Under the pieces are notes generated by a model that ran no database searches, had not been told where the DNA came from, and saw only the letters and a program-made list of their open reading frames with translations. Shown here one piece after another: positions 46,641 to 58,589 of a stretch of DNA of 64,000 nucleotides. Position 1 is the stretch's first letter. The number at the start of each line of letters is the position of its first letter. Position numbers and translations under genes: made by a program. The stretch comes from Centrapalus pauciflorus. Taxonomy: Eukaryota > Streptophyta > Magnoliopsida > Asterales > Asteraceae. The stretch is from assembly GCA_020465985.1 (NCBI GenBank), contig JAANYP010000302.1, positions 1 to 64,000 of the forward strand, read 5' to 3'.

Positions 46641-48280
46641 ACATTTTTGTATTTATTTTATAAAAATTAAATTATTCACACACACATATATAAAGTTTAT
46701 ATATACATTTTATGTAAACTAGTTTTATTAAAATATTAACATAATACGTGTTTGAAAACTAAAAAATAATTAGTAAAAACATATTTCATAACATTTCTTT
46801 TAAAAAAAGTATTTTATGTGTTTATCTATCATATTTTATGTATTTATGAATATGATTATAAAATAAATTTAAATATGATCTAAATCTTGTCTTATGTATA
46901 CTATATGTATATCTAATTAAAAAAAATTATTTATATAAATTTAATAAAATATATTAAAAATAAATACACATTGTACAAAGAATATTAAATTTTGAAAAGA
47001 AAAGTAATCTGTAAAAATATATATATAACATTTTATCTATTGTAATAAAATATATAATATTTATATATAAAATAAAATCTTAATTTTTATCAATTAAAAT
47101 ATATAAATTTATAAAAAATATTTTAAAACATCATAAATAAGTAATTACCATTCACATCTATTTATATAGCTAAAAATTTAACTGTTATGGATAACTAATA
47201 TTTGTATGTTTTAACTTTACTTTTTATATATTTTATGTAAATAATATTTATTAAAAATATCTACGTAATTACATAACAATGTTTTCTCACATAGCGTTCT
47301 CTCAAAGCACCATATTGATTTTCTGTCAATTTATCATTAATAAATTAGATACCAGTGTATTGAAAAAAATATAGAAAAATATATATAAAGACATATATAA
47401 TAGTTATGAAAAAGAGTTTATTATCTTTTAATTAATTATTGATTAAAATAAATTAGATTTTACTGATTAAAATATAAATTATATTTAAATAAAGTACACG
47501 ACGTAATAAAAGAAGATACTGATATTGACATGTAAGATTTTAGTTACTTTTTTATTAATATTTATTATAAATTTAATAACAGACACACTAAAAATCGAAG
47601 TCATCAAACTAAGTAATTGGATTTAGATATATTAATTAATTTTGGTCAAAAGTCAAAACATATAAAAATATAATAAAGTATCGTTTATGTACATTTACGT
47701 TGTTTTCAAAATATAAATTAAATATATTAAATTTCGTAACTTCCTATTTTTGGTGATGTGACAACATGTTTTTATTGTACATGTTCAAACGTATAATTCT
47801 ATCCAAGTTAGAAAAAAAACAATTGTTTGTATAGTGCAAAGTTGTATGACTATGACAACTCTTATTATTTGATCTCGTCCATAATATATTTATTATTTTT
47901 ATTTTCATATATTATCTATGAATAAATTCTTCTAATTCATATGTTTTTATTTAACAGTGGTTCTTATTAATCATGTATTTTTTTATCAAGATGGTAAGAC
48001 AAAGTAATTTTTAGTCAATATCATTTGGAAATCAAGATTTAGGTGTTGTTATTCTCAGTTGTATATATATTTTTTTATTTTACTAAGAGTAATTTTATAT
48101 GCACATCTCCTTAATTGCTAATTACATATCTCATTCTTAATGTAAGAGGAGATTAACTTTTAATCATTGGATCATGTTATTAACAAAAATCATGTGAATA
48201 AGGAGGTGTGATTAATAAAAATTAAGGAGAGAGGTGTGTATATATAACAATGCCCACTACTAATAGTTAACCATCAAAAT
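46641..48280. other. Very AT-rich spacer, no gene
   Basis: Nothing recognised on either strand. Confidence 0.5.
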
Positions 48281-48287
48281 CAAACGG

Positions 48288-48660
48288 AAGTGGGTGCAAA
48301 CTTTGTTTTATGTTCATCAAATTAATTTTTTGTGTCTACAAGAATCGAAGGTGGCTCAGGTTGATTTGGCCGCTCTTCGAGCTACATGGAAAAATAATGG
48401 ATTTGATTTTTCTTGTAGCTCTGGTCGTGATAGGTCATGTGGCATTGTTAATTTATGGAATCATGTGGTTTTCAACGCCAAAAGGTGATTTCTTCTAAAA
48501 ATATGGTGCTCATAGAAGTAGTATGGTTGAATTTGAATAAATGATTTCTGTTTCGTAAATGTGTAAGCACCTTTGGAAAATCGAAAAAACAAAGCTTTAT
48601 GGAATCAAGTTAAGTCATTAGTGGTTGCTTGTGATGGGGAGTGGTTATTGTTTGTTTTAT
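48288..48660 (+). pseudogene. LINE endonuclease fragment
   Basis: Reads INFLCLQESKVAQVDLAALR then ATWKNNGFDFSCSSGRDRSCGIVNLWN, the start of an AP-endonuclease domain of a plant LINE ORF2 (LQE catalytic glutamate motif, then the SxGxxGGI-type stretch with Gly replaced by Cys). After 48488 the frame breaks, but AKTKLWNQVKSLVVACDGEW-like sequence can be traced to about 48650. It is truncated on both sides and contains no RT. Confidence 0.75.
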
Positions 48661-48662
48661 AA

Positions 48663-48850
48663 TTAATAAAACAATTAAAGCTAAAATATTTAATTTTATA
48701 ATTATTTAAGACTATTAAATAACTAAAAATAAAAATTATGATTAAAAATTTAAAACAACAATTACGACACTAAATTTATGAAACTAAAAGAATTACAAAC
48801 TAGTCATCTAAATTGGTTTATATGGACAACTGCAATATGTTTCACGAGAT
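48663..48850 (-). pseudogene. 3' remnant of a second Harbinger transposase
   Basis: Positions 48795-48850 on the minus strand read LVKHIAVVHINQFR-stop, collinear with LVEHIALAQIPNLDG-stop at the end of the intact copy (43235-43285). The adjoining AT-rich stretch matches the untranslated tail at 43110-43220. All upstream coding sequence is missing. The break at 48850 coincides with a T-run that looks like an inserted LINE tail. Confidence 0.7.
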
Positions 48851-49080
48851 TTTTTTTTCGAAAAGGCAAGAAAGGGACCAGAAAAACAGAGTTTCGGCAA
48901 CGCCATCACCCCGATCCCGCCCCCAAAAAAACGCCCACCTTTATTAATAAACAAGCACCATCACAACATCCAATCTAAAGAACCAAAACCGTCACTCAAA
49001 CTTATGAAGCTACCGCACAACAAATAAAATGTCCCCACAACTATAGCAGACAATCCCCTTACCCACAAGGTTTGTATTAT
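48851..49080 (-). mobile_element. Probable LINE 3' UTR and poly(A) in minus orientation
   Basis: Starts with a T-run (48850-48857) and, read on the minus strand, ends TTGCCTTTTCGAAAAAAAA. This resembles the TTTTCAAAAAAAA ends of the plus-strand LINEs at 27040 and 35620. Less AT-rich than the flanks. No coding part is retained. Confidence 0.4.
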
Positions 49081-51540
49081 ATATTTCAAGTGCCATCACA
49101 CGACGAGTAACATATTACATATTTTGACCCAACAGAGATGAAAGATGACAATTTTGACCTAAAAGATCAAACGGACAAACGATCAAAATGACATATAGTA
49201 AAAAAAAAAGTAAGCAACAACATATTTTTTTTAAAACAAATTCTAAAAAATGATGTATTGAACAAATTATTTTTTCAAAAAACTTACAAAATTATGTTAA
49301 AACTTCTATTTTTTGTCGTCCACCCATTCGATCTGATTGCTTGACTGGTCCAAATTTGCCACCCAGCATGAAAGTAATTTTTTTAATATGTCCTCACTAA
49401 AGATGATTACTACACTGAACTGTTCACCATCCGAACATTCGCTAGCAGGTAACATTAATTTTTACCATCGAAAAAAATATTTATTGATACTTCTGATATT
49501 GAATATAGTGCTCATCGATTGGGTTGTTTACATATTCATATAATTGTATATAGTTTTTACTTAATTAGTAATAATGTTTATGTGATATTACAAAGAAAGC
49601 CGTTTATAATGATTGTGAAAATGATAGTTTGTATGACTTTGATCAATCTTTTAATCTAACTATATATCTAATTAAGTAACATCTTTCTTTTTGTATTTTC
49701 TTACATAAAACCATTAATCTCAAATATAGACTACATTGAATATAATAGTAAATTATTATCAAATAAAAATAACATGATACAAAGTAATAATCACATAATA
49801 CATCATTTGACTTGAAGAAATATGGATTACCTTGATGTTTCTCATCATTTTCTTCTTATCTATCATTTGACTTCAAGAAAATAGTTTAAGAAAGTGCATT
49901 ATTTCTTTCATTTCTCTTCAAAAAAATTTTGAAGAACACAAACTCATAACTTGTTTCCTCTCTATTCTATCGTTTTCATCTCATAAATGTGTTATGGAAC
50001 ACAACGATATTTATAAAAATGTATTATGAACTCATTTCTATATATCTATATATGTATGTATATGTATCTATAATAAAAAAATAAATAAAGGAAATGGGTC
50101 AACATCCAAATTGAAAACAAAACTTAATAGGATGACGTTGAAATGAAATCGAATAGACAATAAAATGAATTTATTAAGTAGGGATTTCATATTTGGGTCG
50201 CAATCAAAAGACAAGACTTTTCGTATTTGTTGAAGGAGCGTGGGCCTCCCCCCACCATCTATTAATCTTGGAAAACAACCTTAAATCACCAAATTTCCTA
50301 ATATACATAAATCTATTTAAATTTCCCCTCACATTTTCTATTATTATATATATCTTATAATATAAAATAAAAAAATATTATTATCCTTTTGTATTTACTC
50401 TTAATTAATTGTGCTTTTATAGAGCTAAAATCTTTTTAAAATATTATCGGTTTAATCAATAAAAAATCAATTTATTTAGTTTACATGATAAATTAGTAAT
50501 TCACTAATTCCTAGCCTACATCTTAACACAACTTGAAAGTTCCACTTGTTTAATTTCTTCTGTTTATAAATCGATAAAATTTTCAGAAAAATAATTAAAG
50601 TAGCAAATAATTAAAATTTTCGATCTATCTTCTTCTTCTCCATTTGATTTTTATAAAACATAGAGTAAAAAGTAAAACTATAAAAATATTTATGTGGGTT
50701 GCTTCAAATGATAGGTTTTACTCTTTAATTTTTCAAAATTATAATATTTTAAATTTTTCCATGCTTCCAATCCTTATTTTAATTTAACTTGATTAACTTT
50801 TAAAATAAAAACTTTACCATTCAAGGTAATTACATATTTTGTCCCTAAACAAACTTATTTTATATTTTTATTGTTTGTAATTATTATTTAAGATGTCTGG
50901 CTTTCCCAATCTACTGGTAGCCACGTCTGCGAACAACATTCACAATCGGCCACAACCACATCCATCCACTATAGCCCTGCCCACTTCAGTTCTATGGCCA
51001 TAATCAAGTTTACCATCAATACCCACAAAATCGATCTAAACCTTTCACAGTTACACAAGTAAAAAACTTCACATTTCATATTTTTTCGATCAAAAATCAA
51101 CCGATTGAAACCTTTAAGGCTTTCATAGAATACACAAAAGTACAACAACTTGAAATCCATAAAAACATGTGACTAATGGCAGGTAGTCGAATGTGGTTAG
51201 CCGACAGTTGGGATTAGGGAAGGTGACAATTTGTTTGTTTTAAATGAGTACATTTGTTATTACTCCAAAAGTGTAAATTTTGATTTCATTAAATGTTGAC
51301 CACGTCAAATGCAAGAGTGGTAGATTTTGAAAGTGCAAAGCATTTAAAAAATTATATATTTTCATAATTTTAAAATATAAAAAACTGAATCTGTAATTTG
51401 AATCAAACCATGCATAAAGAACATATTATTACAATATACGATATAATAACATTTTTCATCGTTTTCGCATGTACGAAAACATAGATCCCTTCTTTCAATA
51501 ATTAAACATGCACATACAGTTTACTTAAGGGGAACGATGC
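49081..51540. other. AT-rich spacer, no gene
   Basis: Nothing recognised. A slightly GC-richer stretch at 50895-51200 has only short frames without domains. Confidence 0.45.
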
Positions 51541-51670
51541 AAGAGTATTTCTCATCGGGGTAGATGCCACTTGCCATTATGGTCAGCGGGAAAATTACCC
51601 TCTACTCTATCCGTCCCACTCAAATGTCATCCTGTCGGGTGCTCCATCCCTGTAAAAATATGCATCCCTT

Positions 51671-51693
51671 TTACTCTCCCTCCCTCCCTCCCT

Positions 51694-51744
<51 letters not shown>
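51671..51744. repeat. (TCCC)n(TC)n pyrimidine microsatellite
   Basis: About seven TCCC units, then about 21 TC units. A pure polypyrimidine tract of about 80 bp with mirror symmetry could form triplex DNA. Frames through it are artefacts. Confidence 0.95.
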
Positions 51745-51747
<3 letters not shown>

Positions 51748-52040
51748 CTTTAATAGTAAGAAAATGTTCGTACGGTATCGGGATAGAAAAATTGATGTTA
51801 TTAAAAAAAATGAAGGGATGAAAAAATACACATATCCTCCACCCTTAAAAAGAAAGTTTATCTTTTTACATGTTCATATCTAGACCATCTAACTTAATGG
51901 TTTTAGACATTAACTTCATATAAATTTAAAGAGTTTTACCCTTGTCTCCCTCATCTCGATTATCATTAATAGTCTCAGAAAATTTTAATTATAAAATTCA
52001 AAAAGTTAAATTGCATTCCTGTAAATTAGCTAATATCATA

Positions 52041-52340
52041 ATAAGAAAAATCGTCAAAAAAATTAACATAAAATATACAATTTGACAATAAATATATCAT
52101 GTAAGATTTTAAGCCCAGAAAGGTTCATGGAGTTCTATTTTTCCTGAGAAAGAACATGAAATTTAATTTCTAGGTCAAGAAATGAGCATGTGTGTTTTTG
52201 CAGAAAAAGGATATATGAATTTCAACTTTTACCTTTAATTGGACCTAAATACATCTTATTGTCAAAATTAAATTTTATAATCTTTCTTGGTAAAAAAAAA
52301 GTTGAAAAAATTATTATTTTTTTTTTTTTTGCAATTTTCC
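52041..52340. mobile_element. Decayed relative of the 36929 MITE
   Basis: The left end AAAAATCGTCAAAAAAATTAACATAAAAT and the right end GCAATTTTCC, with GGTCAAGAAA and CTTTCTTGG words between, match the family at 36929-37271. Ends are mutated and no duplication is readable. Confidence 0.45.
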
Positions 52341-53286
52341 TACCGTAATATTATATTTACAGTTTTTTTTCTAGTTTCCACTACCTAAAATAATGAATTC
52401 AACAGCTGCAACGGTTGTTCGATTAATAATTTTCTCACGAAGAACTCAAGATGAACGTCCATAACTTCTAAAATAGGTTTTGATTTTGGATAAAACCCTA
52501 AAAATATATTTAAAAATATTGTTTAAATATATATATATATATCTATTAAAATGATGGTCATTTTCAGTAGACAAATTAGGTTAGACAATATATTTGATGC
52601 GGATGACATTGATGAATGTGACATTGAAGGGATTAAATAACTAACTGAGATTTTTAAAGCTAATTAAAATATTGATTCCATCCATCATAAATATATATGG
52701 GCCAAGTTCGTCTTTTCGATCACCAAACAAAATCTCAAGTTAGGATTTGGACCATGTAATTCTAATCAATCTTTACTTATCGTTTTTAAAGTGATAACAT
52801 AAAATAGATAAGTGTTTTTTTTTTTTTTAATTAATTTGTGAGAAAGTTGTCTAAGTAATCGTTATGGCACAATTCAGTTGATGAAAAAATTTGAAATTTT
52901 AATGTTTTATCCGATATATAATATCGAAAACTGAATCAATTTGAGTGTGATGTGCACATTGTTTTTAAAACATTTGATTTTCTTGAAGAATTTTGATTTG
53001 GTAAGATAGAGAAAATATGTGTTAACTTGGGGATATGGTAATAAAAATCAAGGATAAATGTTACTAAATAGCAATCAAGTTTTATATTTGTTTCACGTCA
53101 CTCAAACTTTGTCTTTAAGACTTTTCCACTCAAGTTTCAGTTTTGTTCTACTTAGATCACTCAAATTGTTTGAAAATTTAACCACTCAAGTTTTATAGTC
53201 ATATTTCTACGTATCATTAAATAGCAATATTTATACTTTGGAGTTGGTCCCTTGCTAAAAAAACCGGATATATTTCGTTAAAAGGC

Positions 53287-53571
53287 ATGTATAATTTAAT
53301 TATCTCGGCTAGATACAATTGTATCATTGGGGATGTGGGAGGTTTATGGAATTCATGGGCTCCAATCAAAATAAATATTTGTATTAGGAAAGTGGCTCAA
53401 AACAGAGTTTCATCGTTTGACAACCTTTTGGCTAGAGCGGCCTCAGTGTCAAACCATCTTTGTCCGCTTTGCAATGTGGATCCTGAATCTGTAACACACG
53501 TGTTATTTGAATGCTTAGTGTCAATCTGGTGCTTATGGAATTGGAGAAATCTTATAGTTTTTTACTCATAA
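53287..53571 (+). pseudogene. LINE zf-RVT fragment
   Basis: An open 94-codon frame reading LWNSWAPIKINICIRKVAQN, then HLCPLCNVDPESVTHVLFEC (the CxxC...H....C zinc knuckle) and WCLWNWRNLIVF. It lacks RT and endonuclease and lies inside the inverted-repeat composite, close to the left arm. Confidence 0.8.
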
Positions 53572-54024
53572 TCAGAAACTTCTACTATAGTTGATCAAGA
53601 TTTATTTCCTCAAACACCCTTGCTGCTGTAGATTGAGCTTAGGAGTGGTAAAAGCCGGAGGTGGTCATACTTGAAATAAAAAATTGATTAACCATTTAAC
53701 CCCATTAATCAACAATTTTGCTTAAAAAACCAACAAAGATACAAGAAGTTTTGGTAGTATATATTTCTCTTATATTTTTGTGTCAATATAAATTTTATTA
53801 CTTATATAATGAGTTCGGATTAACATTTTTTTGTTAATATTGATCAATTTATTTTTTGTATCAAAAATATATCCACATAATCTTGTTACACGTGTAAATT
53901 TTTTTAAGGAAATATATTCTATATTCGTGTCTTGACCCAACTTTTTTGTTTTACATATTTTATTAGTTCGCATCATCTTAAATTAAAACAAAACATCGGG
54001 GGTGATTTAATGCTTTTATTAAAA

Positions 54025-54386
54025 TGGTTAATATTGAAAATTTTTCATTAGCTTTTTACATTTTCATGATTAAATCTTTGAACTATTTTTTAATTGTTTA
54101 AGTCCCTAAAATATTTTGTCTTATTCAAAAGTATATATTTGACCAGTTACCCAACAAGTAACCTTTGTTTTTCACCCAATAATGTTGAATAAAACTCATT
54201 GTCATTCGTCATTTTAGCAATTAAGTCTCTAAACTTTTTGTTTTACCGGCTCATCCAGTAGCCGATAAAAAATATATACTTTTGAATAAGACAAAAATAG
54301 TTTAAAACTTAAACAATTGTAAAATAAAATTAGGGACTTAACTGCGAAAACGAGAAAGGTTGGTTAGGTTCTTTCAATATTAACCC
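54025..54386. mobile_element. Compact GGTTAATATT-family MITE, 8/9 TSD
   Basis: 362 bp between TTATTAAAA (54016-54024) and TTATTTAAA (54387-54395). Starts TGGTTAATATTGAAA and ends TTTCAATATTAACCC. It is collinear with the two pieces flanking the Harbinger at 42962-44818 and preserves its unoccupied insertion site (CGTCATTTTAGCAATTAAG at 54208-54226). Confidence 0.85.
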
Positions 54387-54654
54387 TTATTTAAAAGTTC
54401 AATGTTTTGCGTCTATAAATCTATAATAGATATCAATTATTTGAAGATGTTTCTTATAGAACCACATCAACAATGTGGATCGTTCCATGATGATTATCTC
54501 TTTTAGCAACACTTAATTTACCATAATGTTCAAAAAATAGTTTTAAAAGCATTAGGGTTTAATTGAAACGAAAAAAATATTTAATGACCTTAATAAAAAA
54601 AATATGTTGCTATTTAAAATATGTATAAGCATGACACAAATTTGTATTCTTTTA

Positions 54655-55173
54655 GGGGTAATTGCGCAAAAAAATCATCAACTTGTCAGTTTTTTATGAT
54701 TAAAACCCCAAACCATTTTTCGTTGCATAGAAAACCCCGAACTAACTAAAAATCAGTAAATCAAGATTTTATTAATGGGTAACCGGTTGAAACTGGTTAT
54801 TAATCCTACGTGGACCGGTAAATAACCTACGTGGAATGAATTTTAATTGTTGAAACCGGTTGCCAAGTATTACACGTTATTTTAAACCCCCGTTGACAAT
54901 TTTTACTTGTAATTTTTAAACGGCATTACATCATCAACGGGGGTTTAAGTGATGTGTAATACTTGACAATCGGTTTCAACAATTAAAATTTATTCCACGT
55001 AGATTATTTACCGGTTCACGTAGGATTAATAACCGGTTTCAACTGGTCACCCACTAATAAAACATTGATTTACTGATTTTTAGTTAGTTCGAGGTGTTCT
55101 ACGCAACGAAAAATGATTTGGGGTTTTAATCACAAAAAACTGAGAAGTTTGAGATTTTTTGCGCAATTATCCC
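54655..55173. mobile_element. Foldback MITE, about 520 bp
   Basis: Begins GGGGTAATTGCGCAAAAAAA and ends in the inverse (TTTTTTGCGCAATTATCCC). The arms are nearly perfect for about 240 bp, with CCACGTAGG, AACCGGTT and CAACGGGGGTTTAA words mirrored around a centre near 54915. Flanking bases suggest only a decayed duplication. Confidence 0.85.
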
Positions 55174-55375
55174 TCTTTTTTAAAGTCTCAAGATTGAAAC
55201 GAAATTAAAGTTAAGTGGTTAAATATGTCAATAAAAATTTTAAGTAACCTAAGTAGAACAAAATTAAATTTTGAGTCGTTAAAGTACTAAGCAAAAGTAT
55301 GAATAACATATGTGAAACTTTGTTATTGTTTAGTAACAGTTGCCCAAAAATCTATTCCATTATTTCAAACACTTA

Positions 55376-57681
55376 GGGGGTGTTTGGTACAAGGAAATGG
55401 TAGCAGAGAAATGGAATTGGAATGAATTCTCTTGTTTGTTTAAGTCTGAGAATCTAAAAATGAGAAATAAACCATTTCATATTCCCTATTTTCATTTCCC
55501 TCTCACATGTGAAGAAATGGTGAGAACTGAATTTTCTATTCTCTCCCAAAAAAAAAACACGGAGAGTTGATTTCTCCACTCCCCCCACCCCCAAACCTCC
55601 CAAGTCTGGTCATTTGCACCTGCTCACGTTGTTGTCTCTTCCCCCCTCAAACCCTAGAGAAAACCCTCTCATCTCTGTGACCAGCCACGCCGGCGACATG
55701 GGCGCCCAACGACCAGCAGGATAGGCGGCGAATGGCGGCGACCAGTTGCGGTGACAGGGGTGGTGAACGAGAAAGGTATCTTCTCTCTTTCTTTCGACGG
55801 CGGCGGCAATAGCTTCTTCTCCTTCTCAATTGACGACACCGGCGACAATAGCTTCTTCTCCTTCTCAGTCAACGACGGCGACGACGGCGACGGCAATAGC
55901 TTCTTCTCCTTCTCATTTGACGGCGGCGGCGACAATAGCTTTATCTCATACTTAAGAAGGGTATCTCTTTCTCTCGTTCAAAAGTAGAAACTAATTTTAT
56001 CTTGATTTTCGTTTTTCTGGGTTGAAATCCATCATATACTTTATCTCATACTGATTTTGTGAAGGTGAGTTCAAAATTAGAATTTATTTTGTAAACTTAA
56101 TGAGGGTTCAATCATTTTTCGATTGAAATTTCTACCATGTAGTTTGACCTTTGGATGTGGAACCATGCAATTTTATATCAGTTTATGATTTGCTTCAAGT
56201 GGAAAGGTGAAATTAATTGATTACATTTTTTTTCTGCAGAGGCATGTTCTTTCTCTAAGGAATATACTTGCCAGTTAATTTTAAAACGATGATATGCCTG
56301 ATCCTAAAATTAGTTCACATCATGCCTCCTCCAATACCTGCATGAGATCAGTGTTTGCTAACTTGAGCAACAATTCTGTTTGTACTTCTTTTTCAATTTT
56401 GTTGGTGAAAGACCATGTTAATTGATGTGAGGATCACTCCCTTGATGCCTTTGTTAATCGTTGATTTTTATAGGATGAGACGAGTTCTGTATATTTGCAA
56501 ACAGAGCATCGGGAACTTTCCGATAAACTCTCGCTTTACTAATGATCTGCAAGCAGCAGAACATGGATTTATATATTGCTGATCACGCAGCTTCAGTAGC
56601 GAAGAGCGATGAACAGTTTTCCATTTATTTCATCGATGAACGTCTTAGAGCAAAGAAAACTGTATAAAAGCTACAAAAAGGTGACATGCTTCTTATTCGA
56701 TCTTGGTAGAACAAAAGGGACTCGTAGAACAAAAAAAGGTGACATGCTTCCAGTCCCAAGATCCAATTCCATGAGTTGAGTTATCTTTGTTCATTAGAAT
56801 TATTTTCAATTTCATTTCCATGCATAGTTTAGAAACCTATCTATCAATTAGGAAAAGTTCAGACATTATAGCTCACATTATAGCTTTGTAACTATGTTAA
56901 AAACATATCAAGATGTTAGGTTTGTAGATATTATTTGACATTATAGCTCACATTATATTATTTCACAAGTACACTAACCAGTGTAATTTACTTGCCATGA
57001 ATGTGCATGAGCTTCCCTACTTTAATCTTGATGGTTTGAGGTGCAAATTACAAGTCTAGTGGATGTTGTTGGTTTTGGTGCTGCTGTTCCAAGCCTGAAT
57101 CAATTTGAAAAAAAGAAAGAACTTTTGTTATTAAACCAAAACCAAGTCCCTTGTCTTACAATTCCAGATGTTGAAGTTTTTGTTGTTGTTGATGATATAC
57201 ATATAGATCCATTAGCTCGATTGGTAAGAGCGCCCGTGTGGGAGGATGGTGGTTCGATTCCATCTGGATCTTTGATTTGGTTCGATTACTATTTTATGTT
57301 TCATTGTTTCAACAATTTGAATGACTTTGTTTTGCTTGAATCAAATTGCAGTATTTTATTTAATATTTTTTGGGTTAAATTATGTTGGTAATTTTTTTGA
57401 TTAATGAAATGTTTAATTATTAGTATTTTATTAGGTTTGAATAATGAATTGTTATGAAAAAAATTCTAATTGAGAATAATAAAATTTATTATAGAATTCT
57501 TTGCTGAATTCTCTGTTGTACCAAACAAAGGAAATGTTTCTATGTTACAATTCTCTGCTGAATTCTCTGTTCTACCAAACAGGTGAATCAATTCCCTTTC
57601 TCCAGACCAATTCCCTTTCTCAGCAATTCCATTCTCTGTTGTCATTTCTCTTTATTTCCATTCTCTGTACCAAACGCACCC
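55376..57681. mobile_element. 2.3-kb Tourist/Harbinger-like element with non-transposase cargo
   Basis: Ends GGGGGTGTTTGGTAC and GTACCAAACGCACCC (13 of 15 inverted), with TTA on both sides (55373-55375, 57682-57684), as PIF/Harbinger elements have. Subterminal GAGAATTC/ACAGAGAATGG words repeat in both ends. The interior is unusual: an AACCCTAGAGAAAACCCTC leader-like stretch (55650), a GC-rich coding-like region of GGCGGCGACAATAGCTTCTTCTCC repeats (55790-55945), intron-like AT-rich DNA, a 116-codon frame at 57041-57391 of unknown family and a tRNA-like block. It could be captured host sequence. No DDE transposase is seen. Confidence 0.7.
57205..57271 (+). tRNA. tRNA-like sequence, probably not a functional tRNA
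   Basis: AGATCCA and TGGATCT form a perfect 7-bp acceptor stem. GCTC...GAGC makes the D stem (A box TAGCTCGATTGG), and GGTGG-TTCGATT-CCATC makes the T arm (B box GGTTCGATTCC). The part between the D and T arms is only about 16 nt, too short for a normal anticodon arm plus variable loop, and no clear anticodon can be assigned. Total 67 nt. It is best read as a truncated tRNA gene or SINE head inside the mobile element 55376-57681. Confidence 0.4.
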
Positions 57682-58204
57682 TTAAAATCTGGTGATTAAG
57701 AATTTTGAATCTGGCGTATTGATTTAGAAATATTTTAGAATCTCCTTTTAAGTGAATTTTATGAAATCCTTTCAAATTGAAGAAATAAATCATTAATTTA
57801 TACAAACACACGATATTTAAATAAAACTTTATTGCTTGTGACTTATAGACCTTTTTATGTCCGCAATGCGAAGAGAAAGTGTAATCTGTTTCTCATTGCC
57901 TGTGGGTTTCAAAGTCATTTTGGGTTCGTTTCTTCAAATGGTGAGGTGTTGTTTGGTCTTCTAATAATTCTCTTTCCGACCTTCTCTCCCATGACAATAA
58001 TGGCTTTGGAGCTCACCCGAGTCTTATTCGGTGGCATGCGTTGGCCGTCTTTATAGTTTGTGGTGATCTCGGAACCTCAAAGTCTTTTGTGACAAGGGCG
58101 CATCGTGGGATCTTCTATTCGAGGTTCAGTGTTCTTCCTTCCATTGGATTTTCAAAAGGGACAAGAAATTCGGCGTCTCTTAGATGCTAATGCAAAGAGA
58201 GAGA

Positions 58205-58459
58205 GTCATAGCATATGCATCTCGTCAATTAATATGTCAAATATGTTAATTAATATGTCAAACTCACTTATATACATGGCACCATACTGTCACAATTAAA
58301 CGGCTCGGGTGCGTGCTAATGTAAAGATGTAGAGTCATAACATATTCGTCACGTCAATTAAAGGATCATGAGAAGAGTCAACCGACTCATGTCCTTGAAC
58401 TTGCTGCTGTGACTTTTGCGTTAAAAACATGGCGCCACTATCTCTATGACACCAACTGC
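58205..58459 (+). pseudogene. Ty3/gypsy RT/RNase H scrap, partly duplicated
   Basis: 58334-58459 reads VITYSSRQLKDHEKSQPTHV then LELAAVTFALKTWRHYLYDT, the junction of reverse transcriptase and RNase H in plant Ty3/gypsy polyproteins. A second copy of its first part (VIAYASRQL, 58205-58231) precedes it by 129 bp, each led by GCTAATG[C/T]AAAGA. The catalytic parts are absent. It is a rearranged remnant. The stretch 57832-58160 may belong to the same element, but I do not recognise it. Confidence 0.75.
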
Positions 58460-58536
58460 CTCCGGATGGCTGGTTTGTCTTTTTCAGTTTTGGGAGTGAC
58501 TTTTTTTCGGTTCTTGTATTGTTTGTTTGTGTATTT

Positions 58537-58537
<1 letters not shown>

Positions 58538-58583
<46 letters not shown>
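58538..58583. repeat. T homopolymer, 46 bases
   Basis: An uninterrupted run, which may be the poly(A) of a minus-strand retrocopy or simple slippage. Its length in the assembly may not be exact. Phe-rich frames across it are artefacts. Confidence 0.85.
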
Positions 58584-58586
<3 letters not shown>

Positions 58587-58589
58587 TTT

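Larger units (their letters stand above)
53052..55345. mobile_element. 2.3-kb inverted-repeat composite, 8/9 TSD
   Basis: The left arm GGATAAATGTTACTAAATAGC and the inverted right arm (GGGCAACTGTTACTAAACAAT) continue complementary for about 170 bp (GTTTCACRT, TTGTTCTACTTAG, AACCACTYAA). Flanking AAAAATCAA (53043-53051) and AAAAATCTA (55346-55354) match at 8 of 9. Between the arms lie a LINE scrap, a GGTTAATATT MITE and another foldback, so this is an old element that collected later insertions. Confidence 0.75.

Noticed and set aside
51564..51831. Ser/Leu and Arg/Glu repeat frames on both strands
   Set aside because: Translations of the TCCC/TC microsatellite.
55647..55987. Overlapping 60-88-codon frames on both strands
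   Set aside because: Driven by the GC-rich short repeat inside the Harbinger-like element, with no recognisable protein domain.
57205..57271. Functional tRNA gene
   Set aside because: The anticodon arm and variable loop are too short and no anticodon can be assigned. Kept only as tRNA-like.
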